8,813 nt of DNA, taken from assembly GCA_002432545.1 (NCBI GenBank), contig DJFR01000157.1, forward strand, positions 14,016-22,828, read 5' to 3'. A model generated the notes under the pieces. That model saw nothing but the letters and a program-made list of their open reading frames with translations, searched no databases and was not told the DNA's origin. Of this stretch, positions 1 to 6,944 are shown in pieces; the stretch's first letter is position 1, and every line of letters begins with the position of its first letter. The translations under genes and the position numbers were made by a program. This DNA is from Flammeovirgaceae bacterium UBA5867. GTDB taxonomy: Bacteria > Bacteroidota > Bacteroidia > Cytophagales > Cyclobacteriaceae.

Positions 1-410
1 GTTTTACTTCCCTGCAGAATGTCCAGCGAAAACATCGTAACAAAAGCAGGCTCTACAAACAGGCACATTTTCGTAACCGATGATTCACCATATTGAATAA
101 CCTGATTGCGTGGATTTGATGTCATCGTCACATCTTCAAAGTCAGGATATACTTCTTTTAATGTGCGACCTAAAGGCTCGGGAACATCGCTGATCGTCAT
201 AACCTCATCACCAAATGTTACATGATGATATACCGCTGCCAGCCGATCGTAGTTACGAAACGACTTGTTATAGCTTATCTCATCCCAAACCCATATACCA
301 ATCAATATAGCAACGGCCATACCGGCAGACAGTCCTGCTATATTTATACTGGAAAATATTTTCGTGCGGGCAAGGTTTCGCCAGCCAATAAGAAAGTAAT
401 TCTTTAGCAT
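1..410 (-). CDS. ABC transporter permease, FtsX/MacB-like, N-terminal part (runs off window)
   Basis: The minus strand is open from an ATG at 410 down to base 1, giving 136 codons of a longer gene cut by the window edge. It begins MLKNYFLIGWRNLARTKIFS and continues SINIAGLSAGMA. This is the hallmark N-terminus of the Bacteroidetes FtsX/MacB permease family, which is usually around 800 residues. A short cytoplasmic amphipathic segment (residues 1-19) leads into TM1 (about 20-42). The start of the periplasmic MacB_PCD domain follows (about 43 onward, with the YPDFEDV and FVEPAFVTMFSLDILQG motifs typical of it). Members work with an ATPase subunit and are involved in efflux, lipoprotein handling or envelope stress; the substrate cannot be told from this fragment. 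No Shine-Dalgarno is visible before the ATG. It lies 162 nt downstream of the transglutaminase gene on the same strand, so it may have its own promoter. Family assignment is firm; function is open. Confidence 0.93.
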   Translation of the reverse strand, partial: MLKNYFLIGWRNLARTKIFSSINIAGLSAGMAVAILIGIWVWDEISYNKSFRNYDRLAAVYHHVTFGDEVMTISDVPEPLGRTLKEVYPDFEDVTMTSNPRNQVIQYGESSVTKMCLFVEPAFVTMFSLDILQGSK

Positions 411-572
411 CGTTTTACAATTAAATGATAAGCCCGATGAAAAATCCGGTGAGACAGCACAACGGTCTCCGATAACAGGATGACGTAAATCAGAAAAAAG
501 TTCTAAGGAATAAAAATGGAACGTCCGTAATTTTAAACGTTACAACGCGAACCAATACTTTATATTGTCCAT

Positions 573-1577
573 CTACTGAACGTGTACCGTGTAGGTACAT
601 GCATAGCTGCCATTGAAGAGAATATGTATAACGTAAGTTCCCTTTGTCTTAAAGGCATGATCGATGCAAAGTATATCTCCATCGTGATAAACTTCCGGAT
701 AGAGCACATCAAGAAAGTCGTTACCCTTTATTTGCAATATTATACTCGCAGGTTGTTTATTATGATCAATCTCCCACTGAAAAGAAATCGTACCGGATTT
801 CGGAATGGTTATATCAAATGCTTCGGGTAAGAGTTGCCGAATGTTATACTGAAATATATTATTATAGATGAGCGGGCGATTTAAGAATTCGTGTAACGTT
901 GGCTTGTTGTCCAGCAACATCCACGCGGGATCAAGCGGATAATGGTTGCGAACAAACAGCGCTGGTTCCATCAGAAAATATATAGCATCAAACTTCTTAA
1001 CAAAACGGTTGGTCTTTGCATCTATAGCACCGCTTGACCAGGTCGCATCACACAAATACCATTTACTATTTAACCGCACGGCATTCCACGAATGATTCGC
1101 TATACCTTCGCCACGTATGTTCGATTGAGCGGTCCGCCCATAACCATCCACGATTATACATTTTATACCGGCATGAAAAGCAAGCTCTTTTACCAGGTAA
1201 GCATAGCCGGTGCAAACCGTTTTATGTTCATGCAGTAATTTTTCGAATACACGCGTACTAAATTCACGGTTCCATGCTTCACGCACTTCCGGGTCGCTAT
1301 ACTTTTTGCGATGATGTTCGTTCTTCAGGTATAGTGCATAGTCATTCGCAATATTTTTACATACCCAGGTGTAGATCGCTCTGAATTTCTCAACATCGGT
1401 TGATAACGGTCTTGTCAGTTTATCGGCAAGCGCCCGCAGATCGCGTAACGAATGTCGCGGATAGCGCGCAGCTATACTATCTGCCTTCGCGAAATCAACA
1501 CCAGCAAAATCTGGTATGCGGGCATACAGCACCGGACAAGTTACCATTATCAACACGATACAGATGAATCTCTTCAT
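573..1577 (-). CDS. Secreted transglutaminase-like (kyphoscoliosis-peptidase type) protein
   Basis: A 334-residue protein starting at the ATG at 1577. The frame can be extended two codons to a TTG at 1583, but ATG followed by KRF makes a better signal-peptide start. Residues 1-19 form a Sec signal peptide ending VLYA, with cleavage likely before RIPDF. Positions -3 to -1 before the Cys at 14 do not make a good lipobox. The transglutaminase-like core spans about 45-185, with the papain-like triad visible: Cys122 in KTVCTGYAYL, His162 in NHSWNAV and Asp177 in YLCDATWSSG. The spacing and the GYAYLVKEL context match the kyphoscoliosis peptidase/CYK3 subgroup. The remainder (about 190-334) is beta-rich and unassigned. 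Such proteins may hydrolyse or cross-link peptides in the periplasm or outside the cell; the substrate is unknown. It begins 18 nt after the stop of the upstream Cys4/carboxypeptidase-regulatory gene, so the two are probably one operon. Confidence 0.9.
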   Translation of the reverse strand: MKRFICIVLIMVTCPVLYARIPDFAGVDFAKADSIAARYPRHSLRDLRALADKLTRPLSTDVEKFRAIYTWVCKNIANDYALYLKNEHHRKKYSDPEVREAWNREFSTRVFEKLLHEHKTVCTGYAYLVKELAFHAGIKCIIVDGYGRTAQSNIRGEGIANHSWNAVRLNSKWYLCDATWSSGAIDAKTNRFVKKFDAIYFLMEPALFVRNHYPLDPAWMLLDNKPTLHEFLNRPLIYNNIFQYNIRQLLPEAFDITIPKSGTISFQWEIDHNKQPASIILQIKGNDFLDVLYPEVYHDGDILCIDHAFKTKGTYVIHILFNGSYACTYTVHVQ

Positions 1578-1595
1578 GAGCAATTAACTATGTAC

Positions 1596-2330
1596 TCAGA
1601 ATATATCCTTCACTTTTCCCCACCACTTGCGTAAGCCGGACTGCTCCTTCTCGGTATATATATCATCCACCACAGCAATTTTTCCCATTATTTCATAATA
1701 AGCAGCTGACAATTTAATCTCGATCGCATCAATTGGTTCGGCTGTTATGGTATATTCCATGGTCTCATAGCCAATAAAGCTGAGCGTCAGCACATCGCCC
1801 TCTTTTAATTTCCGGGGAAACTCAAATTTTCCATCAACATCGGTTACCGTTCCTTCGGTTGATCCTTTCAGATATATACTTACACCTGCCATAGGCTGGT
1901 CATTATCATCGCGTACAACGCCTTTTATAATGCGTTCTTCATCAGCAACACGATGAGACTCCGTTCGTATGCCCGATACTGACTGGATATATACCGATGG
2001 CGTCTGCTCTGATATAACATTCGCTGAACTTTCCTTTGCTCCCAATGCAAACATTAAACTCAGAAAACCGGCTTTCAGTAATGTAAGTCCCGGATTAAAA
2101 GAAGGTGCTGGCTGAAGAGCGTAATTTTTCAATTGATCGGTACGCAACCGTCCACACGTATTAGCAGGTTTATTGGTAAAGAAGGCGAGAACCTCAGCAT
2201 CGCTCATCTTCGTGAAGTCAACAACATTTTTACTGCACGAACTGCAAAAGCCTCCGTTTGCTGTTGGCGTAAAATTACTCCATTGCTCATGGCAAGGATC
2301 TTCAATGGAAAGAGAAATACGTTTACTCAT
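1596..2330 (-). CDS. Cys4-module, single-TM, carboxypeptidase regulatory-like domain protein
   Basis: A 244-residue protein with a clear ATG at 2330. Three parts are visible. Residues about 5-70 are a four-cysteine module (Cys13, Cys29, Cys32, Cys59) with DPCHEQW, FCSSCSKNVVDFTKMSD and NTCGRLR. It is a recurrent Bacteroidetes N-terminal module also seen in front of TonB-like or carboxypeptidase-regulatory domains; its function is not established to my knowledge. Residues about 82-98 form one hydrophobic segment. Residues about 134-205 are a carboxypeptidase-regulatory-like Ig fold (IIKGVVRDDNDQPMAGVSIY, then GTVTDVDGKFEF and LTLSFIGYETMEY). The C-terminus is basic and tryptophan-containing (RKWWGKVKDIF). 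The inferred topology is cytoplasmic Cys module, membrane span, periplasmic domain. It lacks a TonB-receptor barrel or plug, so it is a stand-alone protein. It heads a probable two-gene unit with the transglutaminase-like gene 18 nt downstream. Confidence 0.92.
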   Translation of the reverse strand: MSKRISLSIEDPCHEQWSNFTPTANGGFCSSCSKNVVDFTKMSDAEVLAFFTNKPANTCGRLRTDQLKNYALQPAPSFNPGLTLLKAGFLSLMFALGAKESSANVISEQTPSVYIQSVSGIRTESHRVADEERIIKGVVRDDNDQPMAGVSIYLKGSTEGTVTDVDGKFEFPRKLKEGDVLTLSFIGYETMEYTITAEPIDAIEIKLSAAYYEIMGKIAVVDDIYTEKEQSGLRKWWGKVKDIF

Positions 2331-2363
2331 AGTGAATCGATTTATTTTTCACATGAGATGCAG

Positions 2364-2411
2364 CATCCACACCAATTCCATAAAAAAATTATACTTTTTA
2401 TACTGTGGATG
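2364..2411 (-). repeat. Nested inverted repeat between sensor gene and Cys4 gene
   Basis: The outer arms CATCCACA (2364-2371) and TGTGGATG (2404-2411) are exact reverse complements. Inside them, ATAAAAA (2380-2386) and TTTTTAT (2395-2401) form a second exact pair. The structure lies in the 99-nt gap between the sensor stop and the ATG at 2330, ending 34 nt before that start in the minus-strand transcript. No U-tract follows on the minus strand, so a leader or intercistronic hairpin, or a protein-binding site, fits better than a simple terminator. The function is inferred. Confidence 0.5.
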
Positions 2412-2429
2412 TGCCGTGCGTGGAAACGG

Positions 2430-3752
2430 CTATGATTTACGGGGCTTTACACGAAGCAACAGCTCCTGGTGATTATGCACAAAGTCAACCAGCTCGCTGG
2501 TGGCAGTATTCAGTTCATCGCTGCAGATAGAAAATTTATGCGCTACCATTTTGAACTCGTTGCTATCAAAAACATCCATCTCCACGAGATTGGCCAGTCC
2601 TTTTATACGCGCCATGGGTCCGCGGATGTTATGCGATGCACTGAACGCTATCGACTCTAATATACTTCTCGTCTTTTCCTGGATTTGTTCATGCAGTTTT
2701 CGCTCCGTTACCGGGAGTCCCAACGAAAGGAAGTGAGCAATTTGTCCGCTGTCATTCCGAATGGGTATAACAACACAATCAAACCAGTAAAGGTGGCCGC
2801 TCTTGCTTCTATGCTCAACCTCACCGCGCCACACCTTGCCCGCAAAGAGTGCTTCTTTTCGACTTGCTTCATTCGCTGCCTGATGTTCCGGAGTCGCCAG
2901 TAAATTATAGTGTTTACCGATAAGTTCATCAACAGTATATCCGGATGCCTTCGCCATCTGCTCATTCACCCGCACAAATTTTCCTTCCATGTCATTAATA
3001 CACGAATACATATTTATATCAATGGCATCAATATAGGTTTGCAATTCACGACTCTTCTGCCGAACCAGACTTTCCAGTTGATTGGTTAAATCCTGCAGCT
3101 TTTCGTTTATAGCTTTTATTTCTTCATTGTTGAATTTCAATTCCGTTTCCGCTTTGCGTAACTCATTATACTTTACCGTGAGCTTTTCATCGTAGTGCTT
3201 GGCGAGATCGCGAAAGAAAGCAATCTGAAATGAGACAACGGCTACCGTGTTGAGTAATATAGCAGCAGGAACCATCGTATAGTTAATGGCAGGATCGGGA
3301 ACAAAAGGCGTCTGCGTATGAAAGACGAGATACGCGACAAAGATAATCGCACACATAACGTTGGCGAAGATAACGGACACGCGATCTTCGAAGATCAGCG
3401 TAGCGGTGGTAGCAAGCCCGATAAGCGTATATTCGTTACCATTGCCCCGCCCCTCATAACACCAGTAACTGATTACCAGCAGCGACCCAACCAGGTATAC
3501 ATCCTGAGACGCACGAAACTTACCTTTGCTGTTCAGCAATAATACCGAAATCAACACAGGCACTATATATAGAGGGCCGTAAAAGAATTTATACCCTATA
3601 GCAGCATATATCAATGAAAATGAGACAACGGAGATCAATACAATAACAGAAAGGCCGTTCAGCAATATGATGCGTCCGCGCAAAAGCCCGGGCACCGTTG
3701 AACGATAGCCTATCTTTAGTGCTCGTTTCCAGATTGAACGTACTTTTCTCAT
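2430..3752 (-). CDS. Membrane PAS sensor with histidine-kinase H-box but no ATP-binding domain
   Basis: A 440-residue protein from the ATG at 3752; a TTG at 3761 in the same frame is a less likely start. Residues about 28-180 hold several hydrophobic stretches (near 30-51, 56-74, 85-97, 108-121, 127-145 and 160-180), giving an integral membrane sensor region of roughly six spans. A coiled-coil linker follows (about 186-238, heptad-like LRKAETELK, NEKLQDLTNQLESLVRQ). Then comes a PAS domain (about 240-352) with the usual NEQMAKASGYTVDELIGKHY and a closing IPIRNDSGQIAHFLSLGLPVTERK. Residues about 360-395 carry a dimerisation/phosphoacceptor-like helix with His374 in SASHNIRGPMARIKGL. The protein stops about 66 residues after that His. 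No N, G1, F or G2 boxes of an HATPase_c domain are present, although an ordinary kinase would need about 150 more residues. There is no response regulator in the window. It may accept phosphate from, or dimerise with, a complete kinase; that is inference. Confidence 0.9.
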   Translation of the reverse strand: MRKVRSIWKRALKIGYRSTVPGLLRGRIILLNGLSVIVLISVVSFSLIYAAIGYKFFYGPLYIVPVLISVLLLNSKGKFRASQDVYLVGSLLVISYWCYEGRGNGNEYTLIGLATTATLIFEDRVSVIFANVMCAIIFVAYLVFHTQTPFVPDPAINYTMVPAAILLNTVAVVSFQIAFFRDLAKHYDEKLTVKYNELRKAETELKFNNEEIKAINEKLQDLTNQLESLVRQKSRELQTYIDAIDINMYSCINDMEGKFVRVNEQMAKASGYTVDELIGKHYNLLATPEHQAANEASRKEALFAGKVWRGEVEHRSKSGHLYWFDCVVIPIRNDSGQIAHFLSLGLPVTERKLHEQIQEKTRSILESIAFSASHNIRGPMARIKGLANLVEMDVFDSNEFKMVAHKFSICSDELNTATSELVDFVHNHQELLLRVKPRKS

Positions 3753-3798
3753 CACAGTCAAAAGGATCAGGATTCATGGCGGGGGAGCGTGACCACGA

Positions 3799-3816
3799 TT
3801 GTTGAATTTACAACAA
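3799..3816. repeat. 18-nt inverted repeat close to the sensor gene start
   Basis: The arms TTGTTG (3799-3804) and CAACAA (3811-3816) are exact reverse complements around the spacer AATTTA. The repeat lies 47-64 nt upstream of the sensor ATG, a position suited to a repressor or activator site or to the leader. Six-base arms can arise by chance, so this is only a candidate. Confidence 0.35.
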
Positions 3817-3891
3817 CTGCTTCATATAAAACAGTACAAAACCCAAAACCGTATCATATTCCGGCCATCACTTATATACAGAAGGAAGAGT

Positions 3892-3908
3892 CTAAGTGTT
3901 ACACTTAG
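3892..3908. promoter_or_regulatory. 17-nt perfect palindrome, candidate operator with nearby half-sites
   Basis: CTAAGTGTTACACTTAG has two exact 8-base arms (CTAAGTGT and ACACTTAG) around a central T. A further ACACTTA copy occurs at 3923-3929 and a CTAAG at 3914-3918, so similar half-sites cluster within about 40 nt. The site is 140 nt upstream of the sensor ATG and about 340 nt upstream of the ATPase ATG. A single-base loop and no T-tract argue against a terminator, whereas a dimeric DNA-binding regulator would fit. I cannot assign it to a regulator family. Confidence 0.55.
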
Positions 3909-3975
3909 TAAACCTAAGGCAGACACTTAACCATACCCGTATCGGCCAAAACTGAATATAGCACCAGGCTGACGT

Positions 3976-3998
3976 TAATCCTGACAAAAATCAGGTTA
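3976..3998. repeat. Imperfect hairpin in divergent intergenic region
   Basis: TAA-t-CCTGA (3976-3984) can pair with TCAGGTTA (3991-3998): eight base pairs with one bulged T and a six-base loop, CAAAAA. No T-tract follows on either strand, so it is probably not a terminator. Its role is unknown. Confidence 0.35.
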
Positions 3999-4250
3999 CC
4001 TGCCACATACACGCACTATATTCGTGCATACAAAGACCTATTCTATAAAGCAAGCTACCTTCTATATACAACACACGAGCCTTTATATAAATTTATCAAA
4101 CGGCTACTATAGAATCTTATGAGATGGTGTGCGATCTCTATTACTTTGGTATTAACGGCAACATACAGATAGCGCAGCCGGGCACATATTTTTATTGAAG
4201 TTGTTGTTTCATCATGGGAAAAAGTCCTCTCATCCAATAATTACAGTTCT

Positions 4251-6845
4251 ATGCAGGAAGAGTATAGTATAGCTATAAACACGCTTGTTGACCAGTTACA
4301 GAGCAATACCGATCGTGGCATTTCCGAAGCACTGGCTCAAAAAAGAGTACAGGAGTTTGGTCGCAACGTCATCGAACAGAATAAGCAGCAGCCGTGGTGG
4401 TTAATTTTACTCCGGCAGTTCAAGAGTCCGATTGTATACCTGCTGGTATTTGCTGCGGGTATGTCCATATACTTTCAGGAATGGCTGGATGCAGGTGCTA
4501 TACTAATTGTTATATTGGTAAATTCCATCATCGGTTTCTATATGGAATTTCAGGCAAGCCGCTCGATGGAAGCTTTGCAAAAACTTTCTACCGTGCGCGC
4601 CAAAGTTATGCGCGATGGAAAACTCACTGAAATGGATGCTTCGGATATTGTGCCCGGAGATATACTCTTTCTCGAAGCGGGCGATATGGTGCCGGCCGAT
4701 GGCAGACTCTTTAAACTCTCACGGCTGCAGGTAAATGAATCTGCTCTTACCGGTGAATCTGTACCCGCTGAGAAGAAGACCGATATACTGAAGAACAATA
4801 CAGCATTGGCTGAACAAAGTAACATGTTGTTTAAAGGAACTTTTGTTACCAATGGCAACGGGTGGTGTATAGTTACCGCTACCGGCATGAAAACCGAGCT
4901 CGGTAAAATTGCCAACCTGGTGCAGTCGGCTGAACAGACAGCCACTCCGTTGGAGAAGAAGCTCGAAGTATTCAGCAAGCGGCTAATCCAGATCACGGTT
5001 GTATTAGTAGTGATCATTTTTATTATAGGCTGGCAGATGGGACAAGACCTGATGCAGGTACTCAACACGTCTATTGCGCTGGCGGTAGCAGCTATACCGG
5101 AAGGACTGCCTATTGTTGCCACGCTGGGCCTGGCGCGCGGTATGCTTACCATGGCACGGCACCGTGTTATCGTAAAGAAACTATCAGCAGTCGAAACGTT
5201 GGGAGGCACTACCGTAATCTGTACCGATAAAACCGGAACACTGACAGAGAACCGTATGACGGTGAAAGAAATTCTTCCATCACCAGAATCATCAGTGGAA
5301 ACACATCAATCTATATTGGAGGCGTGCGTTCTGTGCAACACGGCAACGCTCGATGGCGAGGATAAAGAAATTGGTGATCCATTGGAGATAGCGTTGTTGC
5401 ACTATGCACAAAAATATATACCTGTTCAGGAAATCCGTTCTCAATTTCCGAAGGTAAATGAAGAGCCATTTTCATCCGAGAGTAAGCGAATGCTTACAGT
5501 CCATAGGAAAGATACCGGATATATACTCTATGCGAAAGGAGCGCTCGAAGAAATCTTACAGCTATGTAGAAAACAGCATGCTGTCCGCGAAGAACTGTCA
5601 GAGCAATCAAAACAAAATCTTCTACGCGAAGGAGAAAAACTTGCCGCTTCGGGATATAAGGTGATCGGCCTGGCATCAAAAGAAAATACATCCGAAATGC
5701 CGGAGACTTCGGATCTTACTTTTCTGGGTATGATCGGACTGATCGATCCGCCCAGGCCAGACGTTGCCCAGGCTATACAGGAGTGCAAAACTGCAGGGAT
5801 TAGTGTCGTGATGATCACGGGCGATCATCCGCAGACTGCAAAAGAGATTGCGCGCCAGTTGGGTATACTATCAAAAGAGAACGAAGATGCTATACTGGGT
5901 GCTTCCATGAAAGGATACGACCAGTTAACTGACAACGATAAAGAGCAGTGGTTGAGCAGTCATGTGTTTGCGCGCGTTACACCAAGTCAGAAACTTGATC
6001 TGATCCGGGTATACCAGGAAAAAGAACATATAGTAGGGATGACAGGCGATGGTGTTAACGATGCACCGGCCCTGAAGAAAGCAGATATAGGTATAGCGAT
6101 GGGACAACGCGGAACGCAGGTTGCGCAGGATGTAGCCGACATGGTATTGCAGGATGATTCATTTTCATCTATCGTGCGCGCTATCAAACAAGGGCGTATC
6201 ATCTTTGATAATATCCGGAAGTTTGTGGTCTTTCTGCTGTCGTGTAACCTGAGTGAGCTATTTACCATTGCTGTATCGGCAACGCTCAATTTGAATTTTA
6301 TACTGCTGCCTTTACAGATATTGTTCATTAACCTGATTACGGATGTGTTGCCGGCCATTGCTTTGGGACTTACACCTGGCAACAAATTGATCATGCAACA
6401 GCCGCCTCGAAGCACAGCCGAGCCGATCATCGGTACTTCACACTGGAAGGGTATCATTTTCTATTCGGCTATCATCAGTGCCGCCAGTATAGGTGCTGTA
6501 TTTTACGGACACCATAGTTTGGACAACGGCAGCGAGTGGGACACGCATCGCGCCAACAACATTCTGTTTTTTACCATGATCGGATCACAACTGCTTCACG
6601 TATTCAACATGAATGCTTCCGGTAGTAATTTCTTCCGGTCTGAAGTCGTGCGTAACCATTACGTCTGGTATGCCATTGTTATATGCATCGGTATTGTAGC
6701 AATCCTGCACCTGATCGATCCGGTGAAGAAAGTACTTTCCATTTTTCCACTCAGCACCCCCGACTGGATCGTTATCGGAATGTTTAGCTTTGCGGGCATG
6801 ATCATCAATCAGCTTGCAAAAAGATTCAACATCGTAAAACTATAA
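4251..6845 (+). CDS. P2-type cation-transporting ATPase, probably calcium
   Basis: A complete 864-residue pump of typical length for bacterial P2A ATPases; it moves a cation across the inner membrane using ATP through an aspartyl-phosphate intermediate. The N-terminal cation-ATPase domain covers about 1-58, with M1 about 60-75 and M2 about 81-98. The actuator loop carries TGES at 167-170. M3 is about 246-263 and M4 holds PEGLP at 283-287. The phosphorylation motif is DKTGT with Asp326, the nucleotide-binding KGA is at 429-431, TGD at 523-525 and GDGVND at 599-604, followed by a C-terminal membrane domain. By remembered alignment to SERCA, Glu284 (M4), Asn666 and Glu669 (M5), and Asn694, Thr697 and Asp698 (M6) match calcium ligands. 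The M8 position of SERCA Glu908 appears as Gln780, as in plasma-membrane-type pumps. Calcium is therefore the best guess, with Mn or Na less likely. No SD is seen; the ATG at 4251 suits the N-terminal family motif. It is transcribed alone. Confidence 0.97.
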   Translation: MQEEYSIAINTLVDQLQSNTDRGISEALAQKRVQEFGRNVIEQNKQQPWWLILLRQFKSPIVYLLVFAAGMSIYFQEWLDAGAILIVILVNSIIGFYMEFQASRSMEALQKLSTVRAKVMRDGKLTEMDASDIVPGDILFLEAGDMVPADGRLFKLSRLQVNESALTGESVPAEKKTDILKNNTALAEQSNMLFKGTFVTNGNGWCIVTATGMKTELGKIANLVQSAEQTATPLEKKLEVFSKRLIQITVVLVVIIFIIGWQMGQDLMQVLNTSIALAVAAIPEGLPIVATLGLARGMLTMARHRVIVKKLSAVETLGGTTVICTDKTGTLTENRMTVKEILPSPESSVETHQSILEACVLCNTATLDGEDKEIGDPLEIALLHYAQKYIPVQEIRSQFPKVNEEPFSSESKRMLTVHRKDTGYILYAKGALEEILQLCRKQHAVREELSEQSKQNLLREGEKLAASGYKVIGLASKENTSEMPETSDLTFLGMIGLIDPPRPDVAQAIQECKTAGISVVMITGDHPQTAKEIARQLGILSKENEDAILGASMKGYDQLTDNDKEQWLSSHVFARVTPSQKLDLIRVYQEKEHIVGMTGDGVNDAPALKKADIGIAMGQRGTQVAQDVADMVLQDDSFSSIVRAIKQGRIIFDNIRKFVVFLLSCNLSELFTIAVSATLNLNFILLPLQILFINLITDVLPAIALGLTPGNKLIMQQPPRSTAEPIIGTSHWKGIIFYSAIISAASIGAVFYGHHSLDNGSEWDTHRANNILFFTMIGSQLLHVFNMNASGSNFFRSEVVRNHYVWYAIVICIGIVAILHLIDPVKKVLSIFPLSTPDWIVIGMFSFAGMIINQLAKRFNIVKL

Positions 6846-6880
6846 TTCTGCAAATACAGTGTCATTGTAGAACATAATAG

Positions 6881-6944
6881 GTATACGATTGGCAGTACAA
6901 CTAAGTATAGCGCGCTATCAGTCGTATACTATATTTTAATTTTT
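6881..6944 (+). terminator. Terminator hairpin between convergent ATPase and SnoaL-like genes
   Basis: GTATACGA (6881-6888) pairs exactly with TCGTATAC (6922-6929). The stem can be extended inward to about 15 positions with two G-U pairs and one mismatch, around a loop of about 19 nt. On the plus strand a T-rich tract (6930-6944) follows directly, as expected for intrinsic termination of the ATPase transcript. The tract overlaps the last codons of the convergent gene. Termination in the other direction is less supported because the minus-strand flank is not U-rich. Confidence 0.65.
6907..6918. repeat. 12-nt perfect palindrome in terminator loop
   Basis: ATAGCGCGCTAT equals its own reverse complement and lies partly in the loop and partly in the inner stem of the convergent-gene hairpin, so the two structures compete. 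It could extend the terminator or be an independent protein site. Confidence 0.4.

Larger units (their letters stand above)
3753..4250. other. Divergent intergenic region between sensor and cation ATPase genes
   Basis: These 498 nt lie between divergently transcribed genes and should hold both promoters. I see a perfect 17-nt palindrome (3892-3908), an 18-nt inverted repeat (3799-3816) and an imperfect hairpin (3976-3998), listed separately, plus several TATA-rich stretches. I cannot place a convincing Bacteroidetes -33 TTTG / -7 TAnnTTTG promoter pair on either strand. A TTACTTTG at 4141-4148 is one mismatch from the -7 box but has no -33 partner. A 60-codon open frame on the minus strand (4055-4237) is not convincing as a gene. 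Confidence 0.7.

Noticed and set aside
435..480. GAGAC/GTCTC stem between the transglutaminase and permease genes
   Set aside because: A five-base-pair stem with a 9-nt loop and no T-tract is within chance expectation.
2387..2400. TATAAT on the minus strand as a -10 box for the Cys4 gene
   Set aside because: No -35 hexamer is found about 17 nt upstream, Bacteroidetes primary promoters use a different consensus, and the region is better explained as the inner AT arms of the inverted repeat.
2412..2430. GCCGT/ACGGC hairpin right after the sensor stop codon as a terminator
   Set aside because: It has only a 5-bp stem with an 8-nt loop and no adjacent U-tract on the minus strand.
3589..3777. 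Alternative minus-strand start MNPDPFDCDEKSTF overlapping the sensor gene start
   Set aside because: It is in a different frame from the sensor protein and ends after 62 codons. It would need a frameshift to join the sensor, and the sensor frame already has a good ATG at 3752.
4141..4148. TTACTTTG as a Bacteroidetes -7 promoter box for the ATPase
   Set aside because: It is one mismatch from TAnnTTTG, but no TTTG-like -33 element lies at the expected distance upstream.
4055..4237. 60-codon minus-strand open frame in the divergent intergenic region
   Set aside because: The translation resembles no family, has no ribosome site, and would start only 13 nt from the divergent ATPase ATG. A frame of this length is expected by chance in 500 nt.
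4550..5209. Long (219-codon) minus-strand open frame inside the ATPase gene
   Set aside because: It lies entirely antisense to conserved ATPase motifs (TGES, PEGLP). Its serine- and isoleucine-rich composition is typical of a shadow frame.
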